Assembly: GCA_019426215.1 (NCBI GenBank)
Contig: CM033405.1
Coordinates: 33,901,239 to 33,965,238, forward strand
DNA from: Buddleja alternifolia
Taxonomy: Eukaryota > Streptophyta > Magnoliopsida > Lamiales > Scrophulariaceae
DNA: 64,000 nt
Direction: 5' to 3'
Of the stretch, positions 34,682-46,939 are shown in pieces; the stretch's first letter is position 1; each line of letters starts with the position of its first letter. A model generated the notes under the pieces. It saw only the letters and a list, made by a program, of their open reading frames with translations, was not told the origin of the DNA and ran no database searches. Made by a program: the position numbers and the translations under genes.

Positions 34682-36988
34682 TTTAGCATAACAAAATTAG
34701 CCTTCAAATGGAAAAGACATATTCAAGTGTTTAAAGGCTAGCTCACGAGTTTATACATATATATATATATATATATATACAATATCTTATAATATTATAT
34801 ATGTATAAACAATGATATATTTAAAATTTATCATAATTATATTATATAATATGTATATTAATACAATATTAATAATATATATTAATAAAAAAATATTTTT
34901 TTATTTTCTCTAAGCTCAAGTTCTGCTCGACTTGACCCAGGCTCGAGATCGAACAAGCTCGAGCTTAATGTCTACGGCTCGCTCGAGCTCGAGTTCGAGC
35001 ACAGAAGTTTAGCCAGGCTCAACTCGAGTTCGGCTCATGTGTAACCCTAATTTTTATACATCAATAAATGTTTGATTTTGTAGGGAAAACCACCTTTTTT
35101 TTCTAAGGGAGGGTTCTTCGTTCAGCCTCATTCAATGTTCAATTATTTCACTTTGACATGACTATACATTTCTAATTTGAAAAAAGAGAATATTCTCTAC
35201 AATGTTCCAATTTAGTGATATTGTGGTGTAAAATATAAAAGAATGGTACATTTCTCCAAATGTTATAAATGGTATAAAATAAATCTCGATTTCAAGTCAT
35301 AGGTACTGCTTAAAGTCGAACTTGTCATCATAATCCACGCTAAGATGTTAGACAATCATATCCATCACTATAAATTTGACGAACTACTGCTTCAAATGCG
35401 AAAAATTTATGTTAGACCAAGTTCAATGGTCCTAATGTATATCTCTCTTACACAGTAAAATATATGTGTGCGATCCTTATACATAATTGTGTAAAATAGA
35501 AAGACACAAAATATACACTTGGACCATTGAACTCGATCTGAAACAGAATTACCCCGCAAACGGTTTCAAACCCACTCACTTTCTTGTAAGAAGTAATGAA
35601 TCGGGCCAATAAGAATACCTATAATAGAAACTCTTACTTTAAGCCCTGTCAATACTTTCAAGTCTATTGAAATTAACTTAATCCATTTAATAGTAAGAGA
35701 ACAATTTGGGCCGGGCTGCATTTGAAGTTTTGAACCCAGCAAAAAAATAGAAATTGAAATGCTTTACTATTGGCCCGTTTTTGTCCGAAATAGTGGCCCA
35801 ATTTGGTTTGTCCATGAGCTCAATAAGACCCTATTGGTTTGAGATATTTCTTTTTGACCATAATATAATATAAATTATAAAAGTATGAGAAAAAAACATA
35901 TTTTTATTTCAATTATCATTTTTTTTTTATTCTAAGGCTTTCATTGAGTGATAGAGAATAATTTCAACAATATATTTAAAAATAATAATTCACACCTCAG
36001 ATTTAAATGCGCCGGTCCATTGAAAATAGTAAAGAAAAATATTTTTAAAAAAATAAACATTTTTTCAGGATTACCACATAATCAAATACCAAAAGAATCA
36101 CTTTTACTACTTCTTTGATGAAGAAAGTATTATGGACGGCTCAAAGTTGATCAAAAAGAAGAATAAAGTATAAAAGCATCTTTATGAGCATTGGTTCATG
36201 GTATGAAACCTTCTTCTTTACAACTTCCTTCTGCATTTCTTTAAGTTTCCATTTTCAATTCCTCATCCTTTTTTTCTAAATAAAAGAATATCTATTACAT
36301 TCCCAAAAGAATTTTCAATACAAAATAAAGACCATGCATTTCAAATTCTTCGAAAACGCCATATTTTCTTGAGAAAACGTGTGTTTTTCATTTAAAATTA
36401 TAGATTTAAAACGAAGAATTTCAAATCCATAATAAAATTCGTCGATCAAGCAGGCCCGAGTCGAGTTTTTTTTTTTTTTTTTTTTTTTACTTGTAAGATT
36501 TTTTTTCAAGATTTGGAAAGAAGAGCATCTAGATATAGACTTATAGTGGGATTATAGAAGTGAACAAAGGCAAGAATCTTAAAAAAAGCAAAAATTAGAA
36601 TAGATTTTGAAGTGTAAAAGACAACTTTTGTCATCATAGATGGGCCAATTAAAACAGCTTTTTATAAGATTTGGAACATTTACAACTTTTTTCCCTCCCT
36701 TTTTCTCAAGATAATATGCATTAAGCATTAGTGGCCAACTTGAAAAAAATTACATCTTTAAACAAAGCATAATGCTTGTAGCTTTTGAAATGGAGTTCTT
36801 TATTAATCAAGGTTTTATATATACAAAAAAGAATGAAATAGAGAAGATAAGCTGGCAGAATAAGCAGTAGAAAAAGCAGAAGCTGCATTAGAAAAGCTGA
36901 TGAAGCTTATCACATATTCATCATTCCAATAATCACAAGATCATCTTAGGGCAAAAAATCCACAAAAAAAAAAAAAGAAAAGATCAAG
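34682..36988. other. Spacer and upstream region of the FTIP1-like gene
   Basis: Holds a (TA)n tract at about 34757-34782, a patch of GCTCGAG/CTCGAGC motifs (34905-35042), a long T run (about 36466-36488) and an AT-rich 5' flank. A purine-rich 5' leader (AAAAAAAGAAAAGATCAAG) precedes the ATG at 36989. I see no other gene. Confidence 0.45.
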
Positions 36989-39343
36989 ATGAATACTCAA
37001 GCAACTCAAGATGACTACAAAATCAAAGACACAAAGCCACAGCTCGGTGAGCGGTGGCCACATGGCGGCCTTCGCGGCAGCGGAGGGTGGATTAGTAGTG
37101 AAAGAATCACAAGCACTTATGATCTCGTCGAACAAATGTATTACCTTTACGTTCGTGTGGTGAAAGCTCGAGACCTTCCGACGAACTCTGTAACCGGAAG
37201 CTGCGATCCATACGTAGAGGTGAAGCTCGGGAACTACAAAGGCAAAACACAGCGTTTTGAGAAGAAAACGAACCCCGAGTTTAACCAAGTTTTCGCATTC
37301 TCAAAGGAGAAGATCCAATCCTCTGTTCTTGAAGTGTTTGTTAGAGACAGAGAAATGATGGGAAGAGATGATTACCTTGGAAAGGTTGTGTTTGATATGA
37401 ATGAAGTTCCAACTAGAGTTCCGCCGGATAGTCCTTTAGCTCCGATATGGTATAGATTAGAGGATAGGCGTGGGGAAAGTAAATTGAGAGGGGAGGTAAT
37501 GCTTGCTGTTTGGATGGGAACTCAGGCTGATGAAGCTTTCCCTGAATCATGGCATTCTGATGCAGCTACCGTCCATGGCGATGGCGTTTTCAGCGTTCGA
37601 TCGAAGGTGTACGTTTCGCCTAAGCTGTGGTACTTTCGAGTGAACGTGATAGAAGCTCAAGATGTGGAGTCTGAGGACAAGAGTCAGCTTCCACAAGTGT
37701 TTGTGAAAGCTCAAGTTGGGAATCAAATACTTAAAACTAAGCTCAGCCCTGCCCGAACTGCGAACCCATTTTGGAACGAGGATTTAGTCTTCGTCGCAGC
37801 AGAGCCTTTCGAAGAGCAATTAGTCCTGACGGTCGAAAATAAGGTGACTTCATCGAAGGATGAGCTTGTTGGGAGGGTAGCTTTGCCATTACACATCTTC
37901 GAGAAGCGTTTGGATCACCGTCCGGTGTATTCTCGTTGGTTTAACTTAGAGAAGTTTGGTTTTGGAGTTTTAGAGGGGGATAGGAGAAAGGTACATAAGT
38001 TTTCGACTCGGGTTCATCTTCGGGCTTGTCTCGAGGGTGGTTACCATGTGTTGGATGAGTCCACTATGTATATAAGTGATCAAAGGCCTACTTCTAGGCA
38101 ACTATGGAAGCAACCAATTGGGATTCTTGAATTAGGGATCTTGAGTGCACAAGGGCTTCTCCCAATGAAAACAAAAGACGGGAGAGGAAGCACTGACGCT
38201 TATTGCGTGGCGAAATATGGGCAAAAATGGGTGAGAACACGAACCATAGTCGAAAGCATGAGCCCGAAATGGAACGAGCAATACACATGGGAGGTATACG
38301 ATCCTTGCACCGTGATAACATTAGGAGTTTTCGATAACGCCCATTTAGGCGGGCCCACGAAGGATTCGAGAATAGGGAAAATTAGAATTCGTCTCTCGAC
38401 TTTAGAGATGGATAGAATTTACACGCATTCTTACCCGCTTCTGGTTTTGCAACCGTCTGGGTTGAAGAAAACGGGTGAACTCCAACTGGCTTTCCGTTTC
38501 ACTTGCTTATCTTTAGCCCACATGGTGTATTTATACGGGCGCCCGTTGCTCCCGAAAATGCATTACCTCCATCCATTCACAATAAGCCAATTAGATAGCT
38601 TGAGATATCAAGCAATGAATATAGTAGCATCAAGATTAGGAAGAGCTGAGCCCCCATTGAGAAAAGAAGTAGTAGAATACATGTTAGATGTGGATTCGCA
38701 TATGTGGAGCATGAGACGAAGCAAAGCGAATTTCTTCCGAATCGTCTCCCTCTTTTCGGGCTTAATCTCGATGAGCAAATGGCTCAATGAAGTTTGCCAA
38801 TGGAAAAACCCTATAACAACCATATTAGTCCATATCCTCTTGTGTATACTCATTTGCTATCCAGAACTAATCCTCCCAACAACATTCCTCTACATGTTTC
38901 TCATAGGCTTATGGAACTTTAGGAAAAGACCAAAACACCCTCCACATATGGATATCAAGCTTTCATGGGCGGAGGCGGTCCATCCGGACGAGCTAGACGA
39001 GGAGTTTGACACTTTCCCGACTTCTAAACCTCCAGATATGGTTCGAATGAGGTATGATAGGCTGAGAAGCGTGGCGGGTCGGATACAAACTGTTGTAGGG
39101 GATATTGCAACACAAGGAGAGAGAATTCATTCACTTTTGAGTTGGAGGGATCCAAGAGCAACTAGCATTTTTGTGGTTTTTTGCCTTTGTGCAGCTGTTT
39201 CTCTGTATATAACTCCTTTCAAGATTGTGATTTTGTTAGTAGGGTTGTTCTTGCTGAGGCATCCGAGGTTTCGGAGTAAGATGCCTTCGGCCCCGAGTAA
39301 TTTTTTTAGACGGTTGCCGGCTCGTGCTGATAGCATGCTGTAA
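36989..39343 (+). CDS. FTIP1: FTIP1-like multiple C2 domain and transmembrane protein (MCTP), 784 aa
   Basis: Intronless. N-terminus MNTQATQDDYKIKDTKPQLG, then GERWPHGG and STYDLVEQM. Three C2 domains lie at about residues 51-155 (GSCDPYVEVKLGNYKGKT), 213-318 (LWYFRVNVIEAQD) and 376-490 (STDAYCVAKYGQKWVRTRT). A PRT_C region follows from about 628 with two hydrophobic hairpins (about 610-642 and 725-757) and the terminal NFFRRLPARADSML. MCTPs sit in the ER at plasmodesmata. Arabidopsis FTIP1, which the N-terminal GERWPHGG segment resembles most in my recollection, helps move FT protein from companion cells to sieve elements. Length is normal. It converges with a second MCTP gene 1 kb away. Confidence 0.95.
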   Translation: MNTQATQDDYKIKDTKPQLGERWPHGGLRGSGGWISSERITSTYDLVEQMYYLYVRVVKARDLPTNSVTGSCDPYVEVKLGNYKGKTQRFEKKTNPEFNQVFAFSKEKIQSSVLEVFVRDREMMGRDDYLGKVVFDMNEVPTRVPPDSPLAPIWYRLEDRRGESKLRGEVMLAVWMGTQADEAFPESWHSDAATVHGDGVFSVRSKVYVSPKLWYFRVNVIEAQDVESEDKSQLPQVFVKAQVGNQILKTKLSPARTANPFWNEDLVFVAAEPFEEQLVLTVENKVTSSKDELVGRVALPLHIFEKRLDHRPVYSRWFNLEKFGFGVLEGDRRKVHKFSTRVHLRACLEGGYHVLDESTMYISDQRPTSRQLWKQPIGILELGILSAQGLLPMKTKDGRGSTDAYCVAKYGQKWVRTRTIVESMSPKWNEQYTWEVYDPCTVITLGVFDNAHLGGPTKDSRIGKIRIRLSTLEMDRIYTHSYPLLVLQPSGLKKTGELQLAFRFTCLSLAHMVYLYGRPLLPKMHYLHPFTISQLDSLRYQAMNIVASRLGRAEPPLRKEVVEYMLDVDSHMWSMRRSKANFFRIVSLFSGLISMSKWLNEVCQWKNPITTILVHILLCILICYPELILPTTFLYMFLIGLWNFRKRPKHPPHMDIKLSWAEAVHPDELDEEFDTFPTSKPPDMVRMRYDRLRSVAGRIQTVVGDIATQGERIHSLLSWRDPRATSIFVVFCLCAAVSLYITPFKIVILLVGLFLLRHPRFRSKMPSAPSNFFRRLPARADSML

Positions 39344-40381
39344 GAGGGCTGGTTTCTGAGTCTTAAGTCTCAACTCTCCTGTTGCAGGTTCATATTTGGC
39401 ATTATTCTTCAAGTGTTTTTCTTTCTTCAAGTGTTGTATTGGTACTTACAAGATTCAATTCAATTCATAGTTTCTTCTTGTTCTTTGCTTAGAGGGCATT
39501 AAACCAAAATTCAAATAAGAAAACAAAAAAAATTGATAACCAATAGAGATTGAAAGGCATCTGGACTTAAATTTCTCGTGATTGTATGTATTAAGAGTAG
39601 AATTTTTAATCAAATTCGATCTGGGCTAGAATTTCTCGTAATTCACATGCATAAGAGTAGCACTTTTTTAGAGGTCTCTTTGTGGTAGGGGACTTTTGAA
39701 GTTTTAGTTTATAGCTGCAAAACACGATATTTTACTCTTCTCTACGTCTGAAACCTTCAACATATCACCTATGCCTTCAAATTTACAAAAGTGATTTCTA
39801 GGGACCCAAATTCTGATCCAATCACAACCATATATGTAAATACAATGAACGCCATATTAGTCCCACCATATAATCGACTCGAGACTTGTAATCCCAAATT
39901 ACACAAGAATTAATTCTTAGAAACCCACCGGACTCCCAGCACGGGTATAGTGACAATCATTCGTGGACAAGGAATTCTACATAACCCAATAAAACCCATC
40001 AATGATTGTGAATGTCCTGAAACTCCAAGTGGGAAGTATTTGAAAACATGTGTCTTGAGCAAAAAATGGTCCATCGCATAGAATAAACTTAAACTAGCAA
40101 GAGAAATAGGCAAATCCAAAACATTCTAGCTCAATGATACCACATTACTCAAAAATTATTTAAATAAGTTACGGGTAAAGACGACAAAGGATAAGAATGG
40201 TCTGAAAACAGAGAATTAAATGACAACCTACAAATTACCATGGATCTTGTCTCTACAGAACCAACTTTAGAACAAAGATCCTAATAAATAAACAACCTAC
40301 AAAGACACAACATCCAAAAAATTTCATGAAACATCTTACCAACAACACGAATGACTTCACCGGCTCAGTGAAACGAACACT
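39344..40381. terminator. Convergent 3' region between the two MCTP genes
   Basis: About 1.04 kb shared by the 3' flanks of two genes that face each other. No ORF of note. A short near-repeat (GGACTTAAATTTCTCGTGATT and GGGCTAGAATTTCTCGTAATT) lies at about 39561-39640. Confidence 0.5.
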
Positions 40382-42700
40382 TCACAACATACAATCCGTC
40401 CTTGCTGGCAACCTTCTGAAGAAATTAAGTGGCACCGAAGGAAGCTTGTACCGGAACCTAGGATGTCTTAATATGTAAAACCCTGTAAGAAGTGCCACCA
40501 CTTGGAAAGGTGTAACGTAGAGTACAATGGCAGCAATCAAGCAGAAAACAACGAAAAGGGCCGTGGCTCTTGGGTCCCGCCAGCTCAGCAGAGACTGTAG
40601 CCTCTCCCCTTGTGTTGCCAAGTCACCAACCACGGTTTGGATCCTACCCGCAATGCTTCGTAGACGATCATACCTCATCCGGACAATATCCGGTTGTCGG
40701 GAAGTTGGGAACGTGTCAAACTCCTCATCAAGTTCATCTGGATGAGCGTTATCAGCGCAAGATAGGCGTGTATCCATGTGGGGTGGATGTCTTGGCCTCC
40801 ATCTATAGTACCATACTCCAATCAAGAACAAGTATAGGAAAATAGTGGGCAAAATAAGCTCGGGATACAAAACGAGAATTAAAAACAAGATGTGAATGAG
40901 AACAGTGGTGATTGGGTTCTTCCAATTGCATATTTGATCAAACCATTTACCGACAGCGATTAAACCGCTCAAAACCCCCATAATTCTAAAGAAGTTAGCT
41001 TTGCTTCTCCTCATGCTCCACATGTGGGACCCGACGTCGAGCATATACTCCACGATCTCCTTTCTCAGAGGCGGCTCGGCACGGCTCAGCCTAATCGAGA
41101 CTATTTGAGTGGCTTGGTGCCTCAAGCTGTCGAGCTGGCTAACAGTTAATGGATGAATATAGTGCATTTTGGGCAATAACGGTAGTGAGTACATATGCAT
41201 CATATTTACCAAGGACGAGCAAGTAAATCGAACAGCTAAATGAATTTCACCCATTTTTTTCACCCCAGAAGGATGCAAAACTAGAAGAGGATATGAATGA
41301 GTGTAAACACGGTCCGTCTCAAGAGTAGAGAGGCGAATCCTAACCTTCCCGATTCTTGAATCCCTTCCAGCTTTATCACCACCTTGCAAATGACCATTAT
41401 CAAACACGCCAATCGTTACAACCGTGCAAGGATCGAAAACTTCCCAAGTGTATTGCTCATTCCATCTAGGGGTAAAACTGTCAATTATTGTCCTCGTCCT
41501 GACCCACTTCTGCCCGTATTTAGCAACACAATAAGCATCGGTTGAGGCCCGCCCATCTCTCGACTTCATGGGCGAAAGCCCATGAGCATTCAAAATCCCA
41601 AGCTCCAAAACCCCAATGCTCGACTTCCATAATTGCTTAGCTGTCGGTCTAAGATCGCTGCTATAGTGAGTCGACTCATCAAGAACATGATAACCACCTT
41701 CCAAACAAACCCTCATATGAATTCTACTAGCAAATTTCACTTCCTTTTTCTTTTCCCCTTCGATAAGGACATGTTTCTCGAGATTAAACCACCTCGTGTT
41801 CACGGGTTTATGATCCAATCTCCTGTCCACATACTGTAAAGGAATAGCACATCTTCCAAGGACTTCGTCTTTATTGGGACCCACACGGTCCTCTACACTC
41901 AAGATTAGTGGCTCCTCAAACGGTTCAGCAGCCACAAACATCAAATCCTCGTTCCACATAGGATTTATACTTTTGCTCATTGAAACTCTCGTCCTTAACG
42001 CCTGATTTCCCAAAACAGCCTTCACATACACCTCGGGAAACCGACTTTTATCACTCGGCTGCAAATCTTGAGCTTCGATCACATTTACCCTCAAATACCA
42101 AAGTTTAGGTGATAAATAGACCTTTGACCTAATATTAGAGAGTCCGTCCGCACCACTTACTGATGCGGCATCAGAATGCCATGCCTCGGGGAACGCCTCG
42201 TCAGCTTGAGTACCCATCCAAACAGCCAACATCAGCTCTCCTTTCGCCTTATCATTCTTTCTATCCTCCAATCTGTACCATTGTGGTGCCAACGGACTAT
42301 CCGGCGGAACCCTCTTTGGGACCTCATTCAAATCAAACATAACTCGACCAATGAAGTCGTCCTTCACAACATCCTTATCTTTCACGGTGACCTCAAGCAC
42401 TGAGGCCTGAAGCCTGTCCTTTGAGAAGGCAAACACTTGGTTCCATTCGGGGTTCGACTTTTTCTCAAAATGACGGGTCGTGCCCTTATAGTTTCCTAGT
42501 TTAACCTCAACATAAGGGTCACAACTACCCGTTACGTCTTTTCCGGGTAAATCTTTCGCCTTTACAACCCGGACGTAAAGGTATTGCATTTGCTCAACGA
42601 GGTCATAGGTGCTCGTGAGCTTATCTCCGGTAACCTTCCCCCCACCAAGGTGGGGTTTGGTTTCCTTCAATGAAAAATCTTCTTGAGGCGGCCTCTGCAT
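40382..42700 (-). CDS. FTIP3/4: FTIP3/FTIP4-like MCTP, 772 aa
   Basis: Intronless coding sequence from ATG at 42700 (MQRPPQEDFSLKETKPHL). It lacks the GERWPHGG segment of its neighbour. C2 domains lie at about residues 40-143 (GSCDPYVEVKLGNYKGTT), 200-306 (LWYLRVNVIEAQDL) and 361-480 (STDAYCVAKYGQKWVRTRT). The PRT_C region runs from about 616 with two hydrophobic segments and ends NFFRRLPARTDCML. The short leader and sequence match the FTIP3/FTIP4 (MCTP3/4) group, linked in Arabidopsis to trafficking of the meristem factor STM. Its 5' UTR is probably spliced: an acceptor (TTTTTTACAG) ends 20 bases upstream of the ATG. Confidence 0.94.
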   Translation of the reverse strand: MQRPPQEDFSLKETKPHLGGGKVTGDKLTSTYDLVEQMQYLYVRVVKAKDLPGKDVTGSCDPYVEVKLGNYKGTTRHFEKKSNPEWNQVFAFSKDRLQASVLEVTVKDKDVVKDDFIGRVMFDLNEVPKRVPPDSPLAPQWYRLEDRKNDKAKGELMLAVWMGTQADEAFPEAWHSDAASVSGADGLSNIRSKVYLSPKLWYLRVNVIEAQDLQPSDKSRFPEVYVKAVLGNQALRTRVSMSKSINPMWNEDLMFVAAEPFEEPLILSVEDRVGPNKDEVLGRCAIPLQYVDRRLDHKPVNTRWFNLEKHVLIEGEKKKEVKFASRIHMRVCLEGGYHVLDESTHYSSDLRPTAKQLWKSSIGVLELGILNAHGLSPMKSRDGRASTDAYCVAKYGQKWVRTRTIIDSFTPRWNEQYTWEVFDPCTVVTIGVFDNGHLQGGDKAGRDSRIGKVRIRLSTLETDRVYTHSYPLLVLHPSGVKKMGEIHLAVRFTCSSLVNMMHMYSLPLLPKMHYIHPLTVSQLDSLRHQATQIVSIRLSRAEPPLRKEIVEYMLDVGSHMWSMRRSKANFFRIMGVLSGLIAVGKWFDQICNWKNPITTVLIHILFLILVLYPELILPTIFLYLFLIGVWYYRWRPRHPPHMDTRLSCADNAHPDELDEEFDTFPTSRQPDIVRMRYDRLRSIAGRIQTVVGDLATQGERLQSLLSWRDPRATALFVVFCLIAAIVLYVTPFQVVALLTGFYILRHPRFRYKLPSVPLNFFRRLPARTDCML

Positions 42701-43114
42701 TTTCGTTGACTTATTTTAAACCTGTAAAAAATAAAATTTGGAACCAGATTACAAGCAATAAATTAAAGAAATTCGAAAACCCCTATTGCAATAAAGCCCT
42801 TTTTTTTATAAGATACAACTCTTGGAACTGCCTAAAAATTCAATAATTTCCCACAGCCAAAATAATTTCAAATAAGGCAATGCACTCGTATAAAACAGAA
42901 AAAGCAAATTAAATTGAAACAATAAGACTATGAACTCAAACACAGAGCACCAAGTTTAAATCTTAATTTTTGAATGAAGAACCTTGTGAAGAACAATTTT
43001 GTAAGCCCAAAACCTTAATTCAATGCTTCAGATCTGAGTGCTTAAAACCTGTGAAACAAAAGAATGAAAAACATGAGATCATAAATAGGAGCTAATAATT
43101 AACACATAACATAA

Positions 43115-43148
<34 letters not shown>

Positions 43149-43720
43149 AATTTAGAAAAAATATAAAAATAAAGACATGAGGCAAATATAAGTAAACCCC
43201 ATAAAAATGTAGTCTTTTAAGCCCAAACACATTACTTAAACAATCAAAAACAAAAACAGAAGAACACAAACAAAAAACACATAAAAATTGGATCTTTAAA
43301 TGTAATAACACAAACATAAAAAATCCCAAAATCAAATCATACCCTAATAAATAAAAGTAAAAACCCAAATGCAAGAACATACAAAGCTCATTTTTTTTCT
43401 CTTGTTTTTGAGTTTTTAGAGTGAAATAACTTGAGGGCTATAAATAAAGATACAAATAAAGGTACACACAGAGAGAGTGAGATAGAGATAGAGATAGATA
43501 TATGGAATGAATATACCTTGAAGGTTCATGATAAGGTTCTTGTGCTGTGCAGAGAGATTGAAACAACTGAGAAAAAAGGGAAAGAAACAGAGAATAAAAA
43601 GGAGAGAAGGGTTCTTGTTTTTGTTGCCTTTTGGAATCAACAGAAAGCAAAAGCTAAAACACAACAAACGCTAGAGAGAGCTAAAAACAGTGTGTGTTCA
43701 GATCATGTGATGAATCTGCT
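42701..43720 (-). promoter_or_regulatory. Probable 5' UTR intron and leader of the FTIP3/4-like gene
   Basis: On the minus strand the ATG is preceded by GTTTAAAATAAGTCAACGAAA and, before that, the acceptor TTTTTTACAG (exon edge at 42721). A fitting donor AAG|GTATATTC occurs at 43515-43516, so a leader exon would lie from 43517 towards about 43720. The intron carries a (TA)n tract (about 43117-43145). The exact leader exon, and whether another small exon exists near 43050, cannot be fixed from sequence alone. Confidence 0.55.
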
Positions 43721-43730
43721 TTATTGATGC

Positions 43731-46700
43731 TCCGAGCCCAACTGTGTGTAGTGTGTGTTTTTCTTTCTTCTATGTATGGATTAGTGTGAACGTATGTATG
43801 TATGTATGTATTGTTTGTATGTATTGTCTAAGTATGTGTGTTGTGAATTTAAGATGGATCCAGACTAAATAGGACTAAACGTGAGTTTGATCCAATTTTT
43901 ACATAATTGATTACAGGTTAATTAATTTTTTCTTTTAGAATTGATTATGACAAAAATTAAAGTTTTTGCTTTTCAAAATTGTGATTTTGTTACACAAAAA
44001 TATTCATAATATATTATAGGAAAAGGGGTCAAACAGTATTAAAAATAGCTTTTAGATTTCAAATGCAGATTTTAGCTTTATAATTGGGCCAAACGCACCC
44101 TATGTATGACTGTAAAGGGTAATTTTATGTCAAATTTTGTCTAATGATCTGATTGTGTATCTTATATGTATACATATTAATGTGTGGGAGAAATACATAA
44201 TAGTACTATTTTTTATTTTCCTACTAATTACATAGTCTATAATGTAGATGGGACGGGATAATTAATCTTAATCCACCGTAAAATTACCTTATGAGTAGGA
44301 CTCAAAAGACAAAAAATGATTTAAGTTATTTGATATTTTATCTGAGATTGATCATTCAATGCTGGCAAGGCCTGGTTTTATTTAGCATAAGAAATAAGCT
44401 TGACACATACTTCTATTAGATAAATTTGTAGTTTGGGCGAAGCTCGATTTTATTAATTTAAAATAGATATATTGTAAAAATATCAATTCGAAGTCGACTC
44501 ATATTTGAATTAATTAAAGCTGATGTGATTTCGATTGATTTAGTAATCAAACCAAAATCAAATACAAGCGAGATAACAATTTTATAAATATAAATAATAT
44601 TTTGTTCTATACTTATTTGAGCCTAATGTGTGTAGTGTACTTTTTTTTTTTTTTTGGTAATTTTGTAGTGTGTGCTAATATATGTCTTTATCTTGTTCAA
44701 AAAAAAAATATATGGCCCCGATTAGATGGGATGCTGTTTCTTATTTCTTGATTTTTCAGAGATTTTTTTCATAAAAAATGCATATGTTTGACATCTCCCA
44801 AAAATATCCCAAAGAAATACTACACACAATTTCTCAGAAAAAAATCTCAAATTTCTTTGAAAAATGGACATTTCTCTCAAATTTTTCTCAAAAGTTAGAA
44901 TTTTAATATTCATGATTAGACAGTTCACCCAATAATTAAAAGTACTTTATTTGCCAATATCTTGATATAATCATCAAAATAATTACATATCTTTATTTGA
45001 AATGATGTAAGCTACGAAATAAGATCCACTTTGCATATTTTTGGATGCCTTAATCCATGAATTTAGCTTAAATATGTTAAATATTCTTATAAAAACAAAA
45101 CTCATCCATACCAATTTCTCACAAAAAAAGATTTTTTCTTACAAAAAAAAAAATATCACATCACACTTAATCATTACACCTTTTTCTATCAAAAAAACTC
45201 ATACAAACACACTTCCTCTTTCATATTTCTATTTTCTTAAGAATAATTTTTTTTATTTTATCTATGAAAATTGAGAAATTGAAAATAGACGTCCATTCAA
45301 TCAGGTCCTATGTCTTTATCTCTCTCGTACTTTCCTTATTGATGAGAATTTACTATTTATTCTCATGTTTGACTATGGGACCCACGTCACGCGTGGGAGG
45401 ACTTTGGTCGGGTCATTGCACGTGCCGACTCCGTATATCTCGGTCCGAGGCTTATCCTTTAGTTATTTGTTTCATAATAATTAATTTTAGTTTTCTTGGA
45501 GTAAATTAAGTGTTGCTCTAATAAACTCATATTTATTTGTGCAATTATGGTTTTTTATATTATTTAGAATGGATTTTAGACTTCATTATTAACTATAAAT
45601 ATTTGGTGTTTAGATTTTTTTTCAAAATTATTTTAGCCACAATAATTTAGAAAATCAAAGGGATAATAGCTTTTCTTCAAATTAGATTATGAAACACAAA
45701 ATTTCATTAAGTTCTAGTGATTATATTTTGTAATTACAATACATAATTGTAATATTTGAGTTATTTCTCGAGATTGAATTAGAAACTCATATTAAATTTT
45801 AAGTAAACTCATATTAAATTGTAAATTTTAAGTAAACTCATAATTGAATCTCGAGATTGATTTAGAAAAAATTAAAAAAAAAAAAAGTTTCGCCTAAGAA
45901 AACGGGTTTCATGGAAGTTTTATGAATCGGCGGGGACGGTAGCATGTTACCACACAGGACAAAAGCGTATTTGGTTTTACAGGTGTCAAAAGAATGCTGA
46001 GATATATTCTCATGCTTTTCAATTGGACCCAACTCACCTAAGGCGCACACACACACACATATATATATATATAGCATATATATATAATATAATATTTTTT
46101 TAATAGGAATATAATATATATATATATAATACTTTGTTTTTAGGAATATAATATATATATAATATGGAACATGGGATCCTATGCAGCAACACTTTGGATG
46201 AATTTAATAACTTAAAAATGAAGTAAACACAACCAAGTAATTACTATTAATTGTTTTCTCACTAACTTTCACTTAATTACTAATTAGTAAATACATTTGC
46301 AGTTAAGTGTAGGTTCCTTTTTCAAACTCTAATTCATCATATTTATTATCGATTGGAGAACATGGGACCTTTCGTACGTAGTGAGAGACCGGGGTGATCC
46401 AGCCTATCATTATCTAACTTTATATTAAAACATAAATTTTTGGATTCATATTGTTAAGCGAATAATGACATTTGATATGTAATTATTGCAAAAGGCAAAA
46501 AGCTCTCAATTACAAAACGATTATTACAACACTGGTGGTGTACAGGTGATTCTAAGATGCACCGAGTTCGACAGAGTTGGCGCATCCAACACCATTAAAT
46601 GTATGGGCAAAATAGTAAAAAAAGACCTAAATCACTTACGTTCAATAGTGTAAAGTAAATCAGTTTCAATAAACTTGGTCTACTTGGAATTGTTCGTCTT

Positions 46701-46939
46701 GTATTATGGCGGGATGGCTAAGTTCTTTCTTATTTTCATATGCCTTGTTTTGTGGGTGGAACCTATAAAGTTTGTCTTAATAATATTTTCTTGATGACGA
46801 TTTCCTCTAAATAATGAGTATATTGTATACATAGATATATGTATATATATATATATGCACACATATACATATATTAGCAACCGTGTCACACTTAATATGT
46901 GTAATAATTAATAATATTACATATATGATGTACATGCAA
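43731..46939. other. AT-rich spacer; no gene seen
   Basis: No supported ORF. Contains short ATGT repeats (about 43790-43812), poly-A/T tracts, a CA/TA microsatellite (about 46046-46150) and an AT-rich stretch at 44710-45310 whose ends (GGCCCCGATTAGATGG and CATTCAATCAGGTCC) are weakly inverted. No duplication supports a transposon border. Confidence 0.4.

Noticed and set aside
36941..37288. Antisense ORF of 115 codons over the start of the FTIP1-like gene
   Set aside because: It is the shadow of the C2-domain coding sequence and has no independent support.
43431..43727. 98-codon ORF and its antisense partner upstream of the FTIP3/4-like gene
   Set aside because: Low-complexity GA-rich leader sequence; more likely the 5' UTR of the MCTP gene.
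44713..45308. A further MITE with GGCCCCGATTAGATGG / CATTCAATCAGGTCC ends
   Set aside because: The inverted match is weak and no target duplication could be found.
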